Shown here piece by piece: positions 25,746 to 36,800 of a DNA stretch of 59,526 nt. Made by a program: the position numbers and the translations under genes. The notes beneath the pieces are model-generated. The model saw only the letters and a list, made by a program, of their open reading frames with translations. It searched no databases and had not been told where the DNA came from. How positions within the stretch are numbered: the first letter of the stretch is position 1; every line of letters starts with the position of its first letter. This stretch comes from JAYXXU01 sp049301135 (GTDB taxonomy: Bacteria; Pseudomonadota; Gammaproteobacteria; Pseudomonadales; Moraxellaceae), in NCBI GenBank assembly GCA_049301135.1, contig JBAQKP010000225.1, forward strand, positions 1 to 59,526. The letters run 5' to 3'.

Positions 25746-26801
25746 GTGCTTTCCTTTCGTCGCAAACACAATGCCAGTCTAGTCGGTCTGGACATCAGTT
25801 CGACATCGGTAAAACTCTTGGAACTGAGTATCCAAGACGGCCGTTATCGAGTTGAAAGCTATGGAGTCGAACCTCTGCCTACTAACGCAGTGGTCGAAAG
25901 AAATATTGCAGACACCGAGGGAGTCGGTGACGCAATCGAACGTCTGGTCAAGCGTGCGCGACCGCGTACGCGCGCGGCTGCGGCTGCGGTCACCGGTTCG
26001 GCAGTGATCACCAAGGTAATTGATATGGAAGCTGATATGACCGACGATGAGCGTGAAACGCAAATTCGTCTGGATGCTGATCAGTATATTCCGTATCCAT
26101 TGTCCGAGGTGAATCTTGACTTTGAAGTGGTCGGGCCATCGGCCGTACCGAATCGAGTCAGTGTCTTGCTGGCCGCCTCGCGCTCAGAAAATATCGAACA
26201 ACGGGTCGATACGTTAGAGATCGGTGGCCTCACCGCAAAAGTCATGGACATTGAAGCTTATGCGATGGAGCGTGCGTTTTCACTGATCATTGATACCTTA
26301 CCCAGCTCACCTGACATCGTTGCGATCATTGATATTGGTCACACCATGACCACCTTGAATGTGCTGCGTGACGAAAAAATTATTTATACCCGCGAACAAA
26401 TGTTCGGCGGTAAGCAACTGACTGAAGATATCCAACGTCGTTACGGCTTGTCCTTCGAAGAAGCGACCCGTGCTAAGCGTGAGGGCAACTTGCCGGATGA
26501 CTATGAGCCGGAAGTACTACGGCCGTTTATGGAGTCGGTGGTACAGCAAGTCACCCGTTCATTACAATTTTTCTTTTCATCTAGTCAATACAATGATGTT
26601 GATCACATTTTATTGGCTGGTGGCAGTGCTAGTATCACTGGACTCGCAGGTCTGATCCAAGAAAAGCTTGGCAACCGTGTCAGTGTTGCCAATCCCTTCT
26701 TGCAGATGAATTTTGCCAGTCAGATTGATACCAGCGCGATTGAAAATGATGCACCTTCCCTGATGATCGCTTGCGGTCTGGCCTTACGGAGTTTTGACTG
26801 A
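25746..26801 (+). CDS. pilM: Type IV pilus assembly protein PilM
   Basis: Actin-like cytoplasmic ATPase of the pilus alignment complex, 351 aa. GLDISSTSVKLLEL near residues 14-27 is the phosphate-1 loop, IIDIGHTMTTLNV the phosphate-2 loop, and HILLAGGSASITGL the adenosine motif. It starts with GTG 25746 after AAGGGAA. It is first in a tight pilM-N-O-P-Q operon. Confidence 0.96.
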   Translation: MLSFRRKHNASLVGLDISSTSVKLLELSIQDGRYRVESYGVEPLPTNAVVERNIADTEGVGDAIERLVKRARPRTRAAAAAVTGSAVITKVIDMEADMTDDERETQIRLDADQYIPYPLSEVNLDFEVVGPSAVPNRVSVLLAASRSENIEQRVDTLEIGGLTAKVMDIEAYAMERAFSLIIDTLPSSPDIVAIIDIGHTMTTLNVLRDEKIIYTREQMFGGKQLTEDIQRRYGLSFEEATRAKREGNLPDDYEPEVLRPFMESVVQQVTRSLQFFFSSSQYNDVDHILLAGGSASITGLAGLIQEKLGNRVSVANPFLQMNFASQIDTSAIENDAPSLMIACGLALRSFD

Positions 26802-26802
26802 A

Positions 26803-27504
26803 ATGGCAAAGATCAATTTGCTGCCATGGCGCGCCGAGCTTCGTGAGCAGCGGAAAAAAGAGTTTATTACCATCAACATTGCGATTTTTTTACTCGCCGT
26901 GGTGTGTAGTGGTTTGGTCTGGATGTTTTTTAACACCAAACTAAACGACCAGATGACTGCCAACCAACAAGTCACCAGTGCCAATACGGCGTTGGATGCG
27001 CGCCTAAAAGACCTTGATGGTCTACAAGCGCAGCGGGATGAAATTCTCGCCCGCATGAAAGTCATTCAAGACTTACAGGGTCAGCGCCCAATCGTGGTGC
27101 GCTTGTTTGATGAGTTGGTACGCATTACACCTAACGGGATGTACCTGACCCGCTTTCAACGTGCTGGTGATAAGTTTACCATTGAAGGCCGTGCGGAAAG
27201 TCCGAATACCGTATCAGAGTTGTTGAGAAACTTAGAGTCTTCGGTATGGTTTCGTAATGCGTTTATGAATTCATTTCAAGGCGTGATTGAAGGCGAAGCT
27301 GCTCCCACAGCACCAGTATCTGGTGGGGTTGTGCCACGTGCCGAAGAAGGCTATGGCCAGTTTGTGGTGTCGGTGGATTTGGCATCGCCTGAAGAGCTGA
27401 CCGCTACAATCAGTGCAACCAACGCGCCAGTATCCGTTGACGGCGCGGCCATGCCGACCACCGAAACAGCGGCAGTCACGGCTAACGTCGCAGGAGGTCA
27501 GTGA
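26803..27504 (+). CDS. pilN: Type IV pilus assembly protein PilN
   Basis: Bitopic inner-membrane protein, 233 aa, whose N-terminal INLLPWR (residues 4-10) binds PilM. One membrane helix (about 24-45), a coiled-coil and a periplasmic domain (LFDELVRITPNGMYLTRF) follow, then an Ala/Thr-rich tail longer than usual. ATG 26803 lies 1 nt after the pilM stop, inside reach of GGAG; a TTG at 26794 is less likely. Confidence 0.95.
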   Translation: MAKINLLPWRAELREQRKKEFITINIAIFLLAVVCSGLVWMFFNTKLNDQMTANQQVTSANTALDARLKDLDGLQAQRDEILARMKVIQDLQGQRPIVVRLFDELVRITPNGMYLTRFQRAGDKFTIEGRAESPNTVSELLRNLESSVWFRNAFMNSFQGVIEGEAAPTAPVSGGVVPRAEEGYGQFVVSVDLASPEELTATISATNAPVSVDGAAMPTTETAAVTANVAGGQ

Positions 27505-28265
27505 TGAGTACCGATAAAATTTCTTTAAACAAGACTGATACCAATGTGCCGGTCGCAAAGAAGAAAGCCTACACCTATCAAGATTTTGTGGATAGTTTTA
27601 ATGCGCTAGATCCACAAAACATGGGCAACTGGCCGCTACCCGTTAAGCTGACCATTTATGCTTTTGTGTTTGCTGCGACCATGTTTTTGGCTTACTTCTT
27701 ATTGATCAGTTCGGTAAATGAGCAGATCGCGAGTGCCAACAAGCAGGAAGAGACCTTACTGACCGAATACAAAGAAAAAGACTCTAAAGTGCGTAATCTT
27801 GAGCTTTACAAAGCACAAGTTGTGCAGATGGAAGAGACTTTTGGTCAGTTATTGCGTCAATTGCCAAAAGAAAACGAAATCCCCGGATTGGTTGAGGACA
27901 TTAACTACACCGGCGTTGGTAGTGGCGTGCAGTTCCAAAACATTAAGGTTGAAACCGAAGTCACCCGTGAATTCTTCATCGAATTGCCGATTAATATCGC
28001 GGGTCGTGGGGATTATCACTCGTTTGGTGCATTTGTCAGTGGTTTGGCGGCATTGCCACGGATTGTGACTGTACATGACTTTGAAATTTTACCGGTTGCT
28101 GCTGACAAGAGTAAAAGTGAAATTCCAGAACTGAATATCACCTTACAAGCGCGTACCTATCGATACAATGAGCAAGCAGAGGCTAATGCGGCCACCGCTG
28201 CGGGCGAAACGGCCGTCGGTGCAACCACAGCGCCAGCTGCCGCCAGCACAGGAGCAGCACAATGA
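27504..28265 (+). CDS. pilO: Type IV pilus assembly protein PilO
   Basis: Partner of PilN in the inner-membrane alignment complex, 253 aa. An N-terminal cytoplasmic segment precedes one helix at about 50-71, then a coiled-coil with QLLRQLPKENEIPGLVEDI, a PilO signature. The C-terminus is an Ala/Thr-rich extension. ATG 27504 overlaps the pilN stop (TGATG) with AGGAGG upstream; the GTG at 27501 is too near that site. Confidence 0.95.
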   Translation: MSTDKISLNKTDTNVPVAKKKAYTYQDFVDSFNALDPQNMGNWPLPVKLTIYAFVFAATMFLAYFLLISSVNEQIASANKQEETLLTEYKEKDSKVRNLELYKAQVVQMEETFGQLLRQLPKENEIPGLVEDINYTGVGSGVQFQNIKVETEVTREFFIELPINIAGRGDYHSFGAFVSGLAALPRIVTVHDFEILPVAADKSKSEIPELNITLQARTYRYNEQAEANAATAAGETAVGATTAPAAASTGAAQ

Positions 28266-28789
28266 AGCCATTTATTCTGTTGTGTGGGCTGTCGGTCATG
28301 ATCGCAGTGAGTGGCTGTAGCTCACGGGTGGACGTGGTGAATGAACGGATGCAGCAAATTAATGCTGAGCCGCCATTGCCCGTGCCACCACCGCCAGTGT
28401 TTTTGCCGATTCCAACCTATGGCTATGCAGCCCAGCAGTTGCGCAGTCCGTTTATGCCGCCGAGTTTGGCGCAAGAATTGCAAACCATGGCAGGGCGACG
28501 TGTGATGCCCGATTTGGCGCGTCCACCGCAGTATCTTGAGCAATTCCCGCTAGAGTCGCTGCGGATGCGCGGTACGTTGACGCGGCCATCGAGCCCATTG
28601 TTTGCACTGGTGGAAGATCCTGACGGTGTGGTGACGCGGGTGCAGGCTGGCAATTATATGGGACGCAATTTTGGTCGAATTACAAGCGTTACGCCCAGTC
28701 AAGTGACAGTGATTGAGATCGTTCCAGACGGACGTGATGGCTTTGTCGAACGACCACGCAGCCTCGTCATGGTCGATGTAGGCTCATAA
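28262..28789 (+). CDS. pilP: Type IV pilus lipoprotein PilP
   Basis: Periplasmic lipoprotein linking PilNO to the PilQ secretin, 175 aa. The signal ends with the lipobox VSGC (Cys at residue 19). After a Pro-rich linker, the beta domain has PLESLRMRGTLTRPSSPLFA and LVEDPDGVVTRVQAGNYMG, typical of PilP. The start overlaps the pilO stop (ATGA). Confidence 0.95.
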   Translation: MKPFILLCGLSVMIAVSGCSSRVDVVNERMQQINAEPPLPVPPPPVFLPIPTYGYAAQQLRSPFMPPSLAQELQTMAGRRVMPDLARPPQYLEQFPLESLRMRGTLTRPSSPLFALVEDPDGVVTRVQAGNYMGRNFGRITSVTPSQVTVIEIVPDGRDGFVERPRSLVMVDVGS

Positions 28790-28810
28790 GGCAATCTTGA
28801 GGACAAAAAT

Positions 28811-31036
28811 ATGATGAATCGAGTGCTGTCGACACGGATCGACCTACAGGCGGGGAAAATGACAACAGTATTCATGCAGCGCTTGGTGTTAGCCAGTGCA
28901 TGTGCCATGGTTGCACAAATTACAGTGGCCGCCGAGCGTGTTGGCTTGACGCAGGTCATGCCAATTGAATTACCCAATGGTGAAACTGAACTGCGTATGG
29001 TGTTTAGTGGCCCGCCGCCCGCGCCGCAAGCCTATCAAATCGAACGTCCGGCGCGATTGGTGGTGGATCTACCCGCGACCCGCAATGACTTAAATACCCG
29101 CTATCAAAATTTGACCACTGGACAAGCGCGCAGCATGTCGATTGTGGACAATCAAGAGATCACTCGTTTGGTGATTAATTTGTCTGAAACAGGTGGCTAT
29201 ACCACCCGTGTCGAAGGCAATACCTTGATTTTACGGGTTGGTAAAGCAGCACTTGGCGCTGCCAATACGGTCAGTTCACCAAGCCGGATTGCGGCGGTAC
29301 AAGCCAGTACAACGGTGTCCAAGCCTGCTGTTCAGGTTGAGTCGGCGATTGCCAATATTGATTTCCGTCGTGGTACTGGCGGTGATGGCCAAATATTGGT
29401 GCGTTTGACTGATCCGAGTATTCCAGTCGATGTACAGCAACAAGGCAGTAAGATCACCGCCCGCTTCCTAGGCACAAAATTGCCTGAAAATCTGCGCCGT
29501 CGTCTTAATGTAAACGATTTTGCGACGCCGGTCAGCCTCGTGGATGCCTATAACGAAGGCAGTAACGCCGTTATTGTGATTCAGCCACAAGGTGATTTTG
29601 AGTATTTGGCCTATCAGGCCGATAATCAACTGACCATCAGCGTCAAACGTCCTGCCCAAGATGCGGTAAAACGGATCGAGCCGCCTACTTTCGTCGGTGA
29701 GCGGTTGTCAATGGACTTCCAAGATATTGAAGTCCGTTCGGTCTTGCAGTTGATTGCGGATTTTACCAAACAGAACTTGGTCGCTAGTGACACGGTACAA
29801 GGTCGAATCACCATTCGCCTACAAAGCGTGCCGTGGGATCAAGCACTGGACATTATTTTGCGCACCAAAGGTCTCGATCAGCGTAAGTCTGGCAATGTGA
29901 TCATGATCGCGCCTGCCGCAGAGATTGCTGCGCGCGAGAAGCTTGAGATTCAGGCTTCACAGCAAGTCTTACAGCTCGCACCGTTGCAAACGGAGTACAT
30001 CCAGCTCAGTTACGCCAAAGCCGTCGATGTGCAAACCTTGATCACCTCCGGTCGTAACAATGGCGGCTCAGGTAACACAGGTCAGAGCAATAATGCTGGC
30101 GGTGAAGCCAACGTCGGTAGCCTGTTGTCCTCACGCGGTACGATGTCAGTGGATACACGCACCAACACCTTGATTATTCAAGATACTGCACGCAAGATTG
30201 ATGAGATTCGCGAGCTGATTCTGAAGTTGGATGTGCCAATCCGTCAAGTGATGATCGAGGCACGGATTGTGCGTGCCACCGATAGCTTTAGCAAAGAGCT
30301 TGGGGTGAAGTGGGGTGTATTGTCCAACCCTGTGACCCATGCTGGTATTGGCCATGGTCGCACCCAAATTGGTGGCAGTGAGCAAACACTGGCTGATCTA
30401 CGGGATGTCGATGACGACGGCACGGTCGAGATCACCCGTCCACAGAACCTGAATATCGACATGGGCGTCACTGGTGCAGGCGCTAGTCGTATTGCATTGG
30501 GTATTCTCAATATGTCGGATGTGATCTTGGATCTGGAGCTTTCTGCGTTACAAGCGGATGGCAAAGGTGAAATTGTCGCGACACCAAAAGTGTTAACCAC
30601 CGACAAGCAGAAAGCGCGTGTTGCTGCTGGTACACAGATCCCGTATCAGACAGCCACCTCAAGCGGCGCAACAGCAATCCAGTTTATTAACGCTGAACTG
30701 AGCCTTGAAGTCACACCTAGCATTACGCCGGATGGACGGATTGGCATGGAATTGTTCGTCAACAGCGATTCGCCAGGCGAAATTCAGCCGACTGGTATTC
30801 GTGCGATTGACACCAACCGTGTCTCAACCAACGTACTGGTTGATGATGGTCAAACTGTGGTGCTCGGCGGGATTTTTCAGAACCAAACCACCAAAGGCAC
30901 CTTAAAAACCCCGTTCTTGGGGGATTTACCGTACGTTGGACGGTTGTTTAGAAAAGAGACCCAATCCAATAATAAGCAAGAGTTGCTTATTTTTGTGACT
31001 CCACGCTTGGTCAGTGAGACCAATACTGGACGCTAA
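28811..31036 (+). CDS. pilQ: Type IV pilus secretin PilQ
   Basis: Outer-membrane channel for the pilus and for DNA uptake, 741 aa. A signal peptide (QRLVLASACAMVAQITVAA) ends near residue 40, after an unusually long basic stretch if ATG 28811 is used; ATG 28859 would give a normal signal, but GAGGAC favours 28811. Then come AMIN repeats, the STN/N0 segment MDFQDIEVRSVLQLIADFT, N1 domains, and the secretin core with VPWDQALDIIL and VLGGIFQ. Confidence 0.95.
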   Translation: MMNRVLSTRIDLQAGKMTTVFMQRLVLASACAMVAQITVAAERVGLTQVMPIELPNGETELRMVFSGPPPAPQAYQIERPARLVVDLPATRNDLNTRYQNLTTGQARSMSIVDNQEITRLVINLSETGGYTTRVEGNTLILRVGKAALGAANTVSSPSRIAAVQASTTVSKPAVQVESAIANIDFRRGTGGDGQILVRLTDPSIPVDVQQQGSKITARFLGTKLPENLRRRLNVNDFATPVSLVDAYNEGSNAVIVIQPQGDFEYLAYQADNQLTISVKRPAQDAVKRIEPPTFVGERLSMDFQDIEVRSVLQLIADFTKQNLVASDTVQGRITIRLQSVPWDQALDIILRTKGLDQRKSGNVIMIAPAAEIAAREKLEIQASQQVLQLAPLQTEYIQLSYAKAVDVQTLITSGRNNGGSGNTGQSNNAGGEANVGSLLSSRGTMSVDTRTNTLIIQDTARKIDEIRELILKLDVPIRQVMIEARIVRATDSFSKELGVKWGVLSNPVTHAGIGHGRTQIGGSEQTLADLRDVDDDGTVEITRPQNLNIDMGVTGAGASRIALGILNMSDVILDLELSALQADGKGEIVATPKVLTTDKQKARVAAGTQIPYQTATSSGATAIQFINAELSLEVTPSITPDGRIGMELFVNSDSPGEIQPTGIRAIDTNRVSTNVLVDDGQTVVLGGIFQNQTTKGTLKTPFLGDLPYVGRLFRKETQSNNKQELLIFVTPRLVSETNTGR

Positions 31037-31061
31037 ACTGCTGTTGGAGTGATCAAGTCGT

Positions 31062-31595
31062 ATGCCGCAATACGTGGATAGCAATTTGTTCTTGGTTGGT
31101 CCGATGGGGGCTGGCAAAACCACTGTAGGGCGGCATTTGGCTGATCTGCTAGATCGGCCGTTCTTGGACAGCGATCATGAGATTGAGCAGCGCACGGGTG
31201 CGAGTATTCCTTGGATTTTTGACAAGGAAGGCGAAGAGGGTTTTCGTCAGCGCGAGCAATCGGTGATTGCTGACTTGACCACGCGGCACAATATTATCCT
31301 TGCGACTGGTGGCGGTGCGGTGATGCGCGCCGCCAACCGACAATGTTTACAACAGCGTGGCATCGTGATTTATTTATACACGCCCGTTGCGATGCAAGTG
31401 GCACGCACTGCCCGCGATCGCAATCGACCGTTGCTACAGACAGAACATCCAGAAATTAAATTACAACAATTGCTCGATCTTCGAGATCCTTTTTATCGTG
31501 AAATTGCGCATTATATTGTGCCCACCCTTGATGGTTCGGCCAAAGACCTTGCACAAAAAATCATTTATCTGGTCAGTTCAAACACGGTAAAATAA
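31062..31595 (+). CDS. aroK: Shikimate kinase
   Basis: Phosphorylates shikimate, 177 aa. Walker A GPMGAGKTT at about 13-21, substrate-binding DSDHEIEQRTG and FRQRE, and the Gly-rich ATGGGAV loop are all present. It follows pilQ by 25 nt and precedes aroB, an order common in gammaproteobacteria. Confidence 0.96.
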   Translation: MPQYVDSNLFLVGPMGAGKTTVGRHLADLLDRPFLDSDHEIEQRTGASIPWIFDKEGEEGFRQREQSVIADLTTRHNIILATGGGAVMRAANRQCLQQRGIVIYLYTPVAMQVARTARDRNRPLLQTEHPEIKLQQLLDLRDPFYREIAHYIVPTLDGSAKDLAQKIIYLVSSNTVK

Positions 31596-31624
31596 GCGCC
31601 GAAAGGCATTGGCTCGGCGGTGTT

Positions 31625-32725
31625 ATGCAAACATTACAGGTTTCTTTGGGTGCGCGAAGCTATCCCATTCATATTGGCCAACATTTATCTGTGGCTGATT
31701 TATTGTTGCCGCACATCACAGGTCGGCAAGTGATGATCGTGAGCAATACCACGGTTGCCCCCCTGTATTTGATGGCCTATCAAGAGGCTTTACAGACTGC
31801 AGGTCTCACGGTTGCGGTCTGTATATTGCCGGATGGTGAGCGCTATAAAACCCTAGAAACCCTGACTTTGATCTATGACGCACTGTTGTCGGTACGCTTT
31901 AATCGAGATTGTACGGTGTTGGCGCTGGGCGGTGGCGTGGTCGGCGATATGGCAGGTTATGCGGCGGCGAGTTTTCAGCGTGGGGTGGACTTTATTCAAG
32001 TGCCGACCACCTTATTGTCACAAGTGGATTCGAGTGTCGGTGGGAAAACCGGTGTGAATCATCCACTCGGCAAAAACATGATCGGCGCGTTCAAACAACC
32101 CAAGGTCGTGCTGGCTGATATGGCGCAATTGGCGACATTGCCAGATCGTGAGCTATCCGCTGGTTTGGCCGAGGTGATTAAATATGCGCTGCTGGGTGAT
32201 GCTGATTTTTTGTGCTGGTTAGAACAGCACATGCCCAAGTTAGTGGCGCGTGATCCGGTGTTGTTGGCTGAGGCGGTCTATCGTTCCTGTGCGCATAAAG
32301 CACGGATTGTGGCTGCTGATGAGCATGAGCGCGGTGAGCGGGCGCTATTAAACTTAGGCCATACGTTTGGGCATGCGATTGAATCACAGTTGGGCTATGG
32401 CGAGTGGCTACATGGTGAAGCGGTGGCGGTTGGCATGCTGATGGCGGCTGATTTGTCGATGCGTTTGGGCTGGTTGACACCGGCGGATGTGTTACGGGTG
32501 AAGCAGGTATTGTTGGCGGCTCAGTTACCTGTAGATGTGCCAGAAACGATGAGCAGTGCGGATTTTTTAAGGCTGATGCAGTTGGATAAAAAGGTGTTGG
32601 CGGGTCAGTTGCGCTTGATTTTGCTTAAAAAACTCGGCGAGGCAATCATCTATAAAGATGCGCCGGTTGCATTGCTCACACAAACCTTAGACCAACGCCA
32701 ATTTGCTCTGGAGTGCAGCGCTTGA
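31625..32725 (+). CDS. aroB: 3-dehydroquinate synthase
   Basis: Second enzyme of the shikimate pathway, NAD- and metal-dependent, 366 aa. Recognised by LPDGERYKTLETL, ALGGGVVGDMAGYAAASFQR, VPTTLLSQVDSSVGGKTGVN and the metal-site segment LNLGHTFGHAIES. It overlaps the beginning of the downstream SPOR gene slightly. Confidence 0.96.
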   Translation: MQTLQVSLGARSYPIHIGQHLSVADLLLPHITGRQVMIVSNTTVAPLYLMAYQEALQTAGLTVAVCILPDGERYKTLETLTLIYDALLSVRFNRDCTVLALGGGVVGDMAGYAAASFQRGVDFIQVPTTLLSQVDSSVGGKTGVNHPLGKNMIGAFKQPKVVLADMAQLATLPDRELSAGLAEVIKYALLGDADFLCWLEQHMPKLVARDPVLLAEAVYRSCAHKARIVAADEHERGERALLNLGHTFGHAIESQLGYGEWLHGEAVAVGMLMAADLSMRLGWLTPADVLRVKQVLLAAQLPVDVPETMSSADFLRLMQLDKKVLAGQLRLILLKKLGEAIIYKDAPVALLTQTLDQRQFALECSA

Positions 32726-33630
32726 ATCGCTCCTCAATGATGCAAAACTGGTGGCAGCAGATTCGTCAATTTCCGTGGTTGTCAGTCGGTTGGCTGACCA
32801 TCGGGGCAGGCGTACTGGTCGCGTGTTTTTTGTTATGGCTGTCGTTACAGTTGGCCGAGCGCTTGACGGTTGAGGTGATTGAGCCGGCTGCGACTGCTGA
32901 AGCGACGGTGATTTTACCGGATCGCTTAGAGGGTGAGCTTGGCATGTTGTTTGAGGCCGTGCCACCGTTAGACCTGAATAAGCAGATTGCCGCGGTCGGG
33001 CAGCGTGCGCCTGAGTTTCGTGGCACAGAGTTTATTAAAACCAATGCGAGCAATTGGACGCTACAGGTGATGAAGGTTTCACAAGAAAGTGTGGTGAAAA
33101 CTTATTTATCGCAGCGTACAGATCGGCAGCGTTTTCAGTATTTTAGAGTGGTGGAAGGTGCCCAAGAGCATTATCTGCTGACCTATGGTAATTTTGCCAC
33201 CGTACAAACGGCGATGGGCGCATTACAAACCATGCAGTTTGATTTGCCGAGCAGCGTCAAAGCCTTTCCTGAGCGGTTTTCGACTTATCAGTCGTTGGTC
33301 AAAGATCAAGGATCTGAGGAGCGTATGAGTGGGATGGCACAAAAAATTCGGCAAATTTTGCTGAAGCCTGTGGCCGCCCCGATTGAGGTGAATCCCGCTG
33401 AACGTGCCGTGCGAACACCGAGCACGTCGGTGCAAGAGCCAGCATTTGGCGCACTGGCTGGTGATCAGGTTGCAGCAAAAACCGACCCCGCGATCAGTTC
33501 ACCATCGAATGCAGCGGACAGTAGCAGCCGTCCGAGTGCACCAAGCAGTGCGACAGCCCCCCAATCAGGCAGTTCGACACCTGCCAATCCACCGAGCAAT
33601 CCTGTACCGATCCAAGATCCATTTAACTAA
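32722..33630 (+). CDS. SPOR-domain membrane protein (DamX-like position)
   Basis: About 302 aa: a single helix (VGWLTIGAGVLVACFLLWLS), a periplasmic region, a SPOR-type domain (NWTLQVMKVSQESVVKTYL ... HYLLTYGNFATVQTAMGAL) and a Ser/Pro/Ala-rich disordered tail. SPOR domains bind denuded peptidoglycan at the septum. The site after aroB matches that of damX in E. coli. The start is uncertain: TTG 32722 has GGAG 8 nt upstream; GTG 32713 and ATG 32737 are alternatives. Confidence 0.75.
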   Translation: MNRSSMMQNWWQQIRQFPWLSVGWLTIGAGVLVACFLLWLSLQLAERLTVEVIEPAATAEATVILPDRLEGELGMLFEAVPPLDLNKQIAAVGQRAPEFRGTEFIKTNASNWTLQVMKVSQESVVKTYLSQRTDRQRFQYFRVVEGAQEHYLLTYGNFATVQTAMGALQTMQFDLPSSVKAFPERFSTYQSLVKDQGSEERMSGMAQKIRQILLKPVAAPIEVNPAERAVRTPSTSVQEPAFGALAGDQVAAKTDPAISSPSNAADSSSRPSAPSSATAPQSGSSTPANPPSNPVPIQDPFN

Positions 33631-33719
33631 ACGGATTGACCAAACGCTAAAAATCGCAAAAAATGGCCGATGCGACATGTTTTGTATTCAATCTATGCAA
33701 ATCGGCCTGATTGTTGCAT

Positions 33720-33748
33720 TTGAGTACAAGCGCATTTTTCTTTAGAAT
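33720..33748 (+). promoter_or_regulatory. Probable sigma-70 promoter of gltBD
   Basis: TTGAGT (-35) and TAGAAT (-10) are separated by 17 bp, about 90 bp before the gltB start. The intergenic stretch 33631-33840 has no gene. Confidence 0.55.
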
Positions 33749-33840
33749 ACTCGACCATTTTGTCTACTTTAGGTCGGTGCGCAGGACAACGCTGTGTATT
33801 TGACCCACCGTAGTGTTTAGACCGATTCCAAGGGTACGCC

Positions 33841-36800
33841 ATGCATATGCCGCACAACGCCGCTTCCGAGCTTCCCGCCTCATCTGTGCCTGCACAGTTG
33901 GGGATGTATCAGCCAGATGATTTCCGTGACAATTGTGGTTTCGGTCTGATCGCCCATATGCAGGGTGAAGCCAGTCATGATTTGCTGCGAACGGCGATTC
34001 ACAGCTTAAGCTGTATGACGCACCGTGGTGGGATTGCGGCCGATGGTAAGACCGGCGATGGCTGTGGTCTGTTGTTGGCGATGCCCAAGGCGTTCTTTCG
34101 GGCAGAAGCAGTAGCACTTGGGGTTGATCTCACCGAGTTGTTTGCGGTGGGCACAGTGTTCTTAAATACCGACACGACCTTGGCACAACACGCGCGTGAC
34201 GTGATCAATGCCGAGATTGCCAAAGAAGGCTTAAGCGTGGCGGCATGGCGGGTTGTCCCGACCAATAACGACGCACTTGGCGAAATCGCCTTGCGTTCGC
34301 TGCCGGTGTTTGAGCAAGTGATGGTCAATGCCACGCCTGAACTGACCGAAGCGGAGTTTAACCGGAAGCTGTTCTTGGTGCGTCGTCGTGCCGAGCAGCA
34401 ACTCCAGCATGATCCCCTGTTTTATGTGACCACGTTGGCTTCCACGGTTATCAGCTATAAAGGCTTGATGATGCCGGAAGTGATTGCTGATTTTTATCTC
34501 GATCTGGCCAATCCTGCGCTGCATTCGCATATCGTGGTGTTCCACCAGCGTTTTTCGACCAATACCTTGCCGCGCTGGCCGTTGGCACAGCCGTTTCGTT
34601 ACGTCGCGCACAATGGCGAAATCAACACCATTATGGGTAACCGCAATTGGTCAGTGGCGCGTACCCCGAAGTTTGCCAATCCCTTGTTGCCAGATTTGTT
34701 GCAATTGACGCCGTTGGTTAACCGTACTGGCTCAGATTCATCTAGCTTAGACAATATGCTGGAAATTCTGGTCGGTGGTGGCATGGATCTATTCCGTGCC
34801 TTACGCATGCTGGTACCGCCGGCATGGCAAAACGTCGAAACCATGGATGCCGATTTGCGGGCGTTTTATGAGTTTAATTCCAAACACATGGAAGCATGGG
34901 ATGGTCCAGCGGGCTTAGTGATCCAAGACGGTCGGCATGCGGTCTGTATGTTGGATCGTAATGGTTTGCGTCCTGCACGCTGGGTGATTACCAAAAACGG
35001 CTATATCACCTTGGCCTCAGAAATCGGCGTGTGGGGCTATGCGCCCGAAGATGTGGTATCCAAAGGTCGGGTCGGACCTGGTCAGATCCTCGTGGTCGAT
35101 ACCCTGACTGGTGAGCTACTGAACAATGCTGCGGTTGATCAACGCCTGAAAACCGCCCAGCCGTACAAGCAATGGCTGCGTGATCATGCGATCCATGTAC
35201 AGACGGATAACGATCAAGAAGAACAACTGGCCGACCAAGGCCTGCGTGGTGATGCGCTAAAAGCCGCGCAAAAAATGTTCCACGTCACCTTTGAAGAGCG
35301 TGAGCAGATCATCCGCCCACTGGCCGAAAGTGGCCAAGAAGCGGTGGGTTCGATGGGTGACGATACCCCAATGGCAGTGTTGTCACGGCAGACGCGGCAT
35401 GTGGCGGATTATTTCCGTCAGCAGTTTGCCCAAGTCACCAATCCGCCGATTGATCCATTGCGCGAAGCGATTGTGATGTCACTCGAAACTTGTTTGGGGC
35501 GTGAGCAAAATATTTTTGAAGAAGCACCTGAACATGCTGATCGGGTGATTATTTCTAGTCCCGTCCTGTCTGCCAGCAAAATGCAGCAACTGCGCGAGAT
35601 TGATCGTGCGGGTTATGGCATGCAGGTGATTGACCTCAACTATCCAGAGGCGGAAGGTTTAGAAGCTGCCCTGAAGCGGATTTGTGCCGAAGCAGCAGCG
35701 GCGATTCAAGCCGGTCAAACTTTGCTGACGCTGTCAGATCGTGCTTTGCGTGAAGGTTATTTACCGGCCAGTGCGATCATGGCAACCGGTGCAGTGCATC
35801 ATCACCTGTCCAACGTCGGCTTGCGGGCGGATGCCAATATCATCGTTGAGACTGGCTTGGCGCGTGATCCGCATCATTTTGCCGTGCTGATCGGCTTTGG
35901 TGCGACTGCGGTGTATCCATACCTTGCCTATGACGTGATCAATGATTTGGTCGAATCTGGCAATCTGCTGGGCGATCCGCTGTACGCACAAGCCAGCTTC
36001 CGCAAAGGCATTGACAAAGGTCTACTGAAGATCATGTCAAAAATGGGCATCTCGACCGTCGCCTCGTATCGTGCCGGTCAGTTGTTTGAAGCGATTGGGT
36101 TGTCACATCAGATCGTCGATCTGTGCTTTAAAGGTGTGCCAAGTCGGATCGAAGGCGCGCGCTTTACAGATCTGGAAAATGACCAGAAAAAACTCGCTGC
36201 CGATGCGTGGAAAGCCCGTCGTCCGATTGATCAGGGCGGCTTGCTGAAATTTGTCTTTAATAAAGAATATCATGCGTTTAACCCCGACGTGATCAACACG
36301 CTGCACAAAGCGGTGCGCTCTGGCAAATACGAAGATTTCCGCGAATATGCCAATCTGGTCAACACTCGTCCAGTCGCCACCTTGCGTGACTTGCTGAAGC
36401 TGAAAACCGACAACAGCATCGACATCAGCGAAGTCGAGTCGATTGAGCAGATTCTGCCGCGCTTTGACTCCGCAGGCATGTCGCTCGGTGCATTGTCCCC
36501 AGAAGCACACGAATCAATTGCGATTGCGATGAACACCATCGGTGGTCGCTCCAACTCGGGTGAGGGTGGTGAAGATCCAGCGCGTTACGGCACCATTAAA
36601 AACTCCAAAATCAAACAGATCGCGTCTGGTCGGTTTGGGGTGACGCCAGCGTATTTGGTCTCAGCCGAAGTGCTACAGATCAAGGTCGCCCAAGGCGCAA
36701 AACCGGGTGAAGGCGGCCAGTTGCCCGGTGGTAAAGTGAACGGCCTGATCGCCAAGCTGCGCTATTCGGTACCGGGTGTGACCCTCATTTCACCGCCACC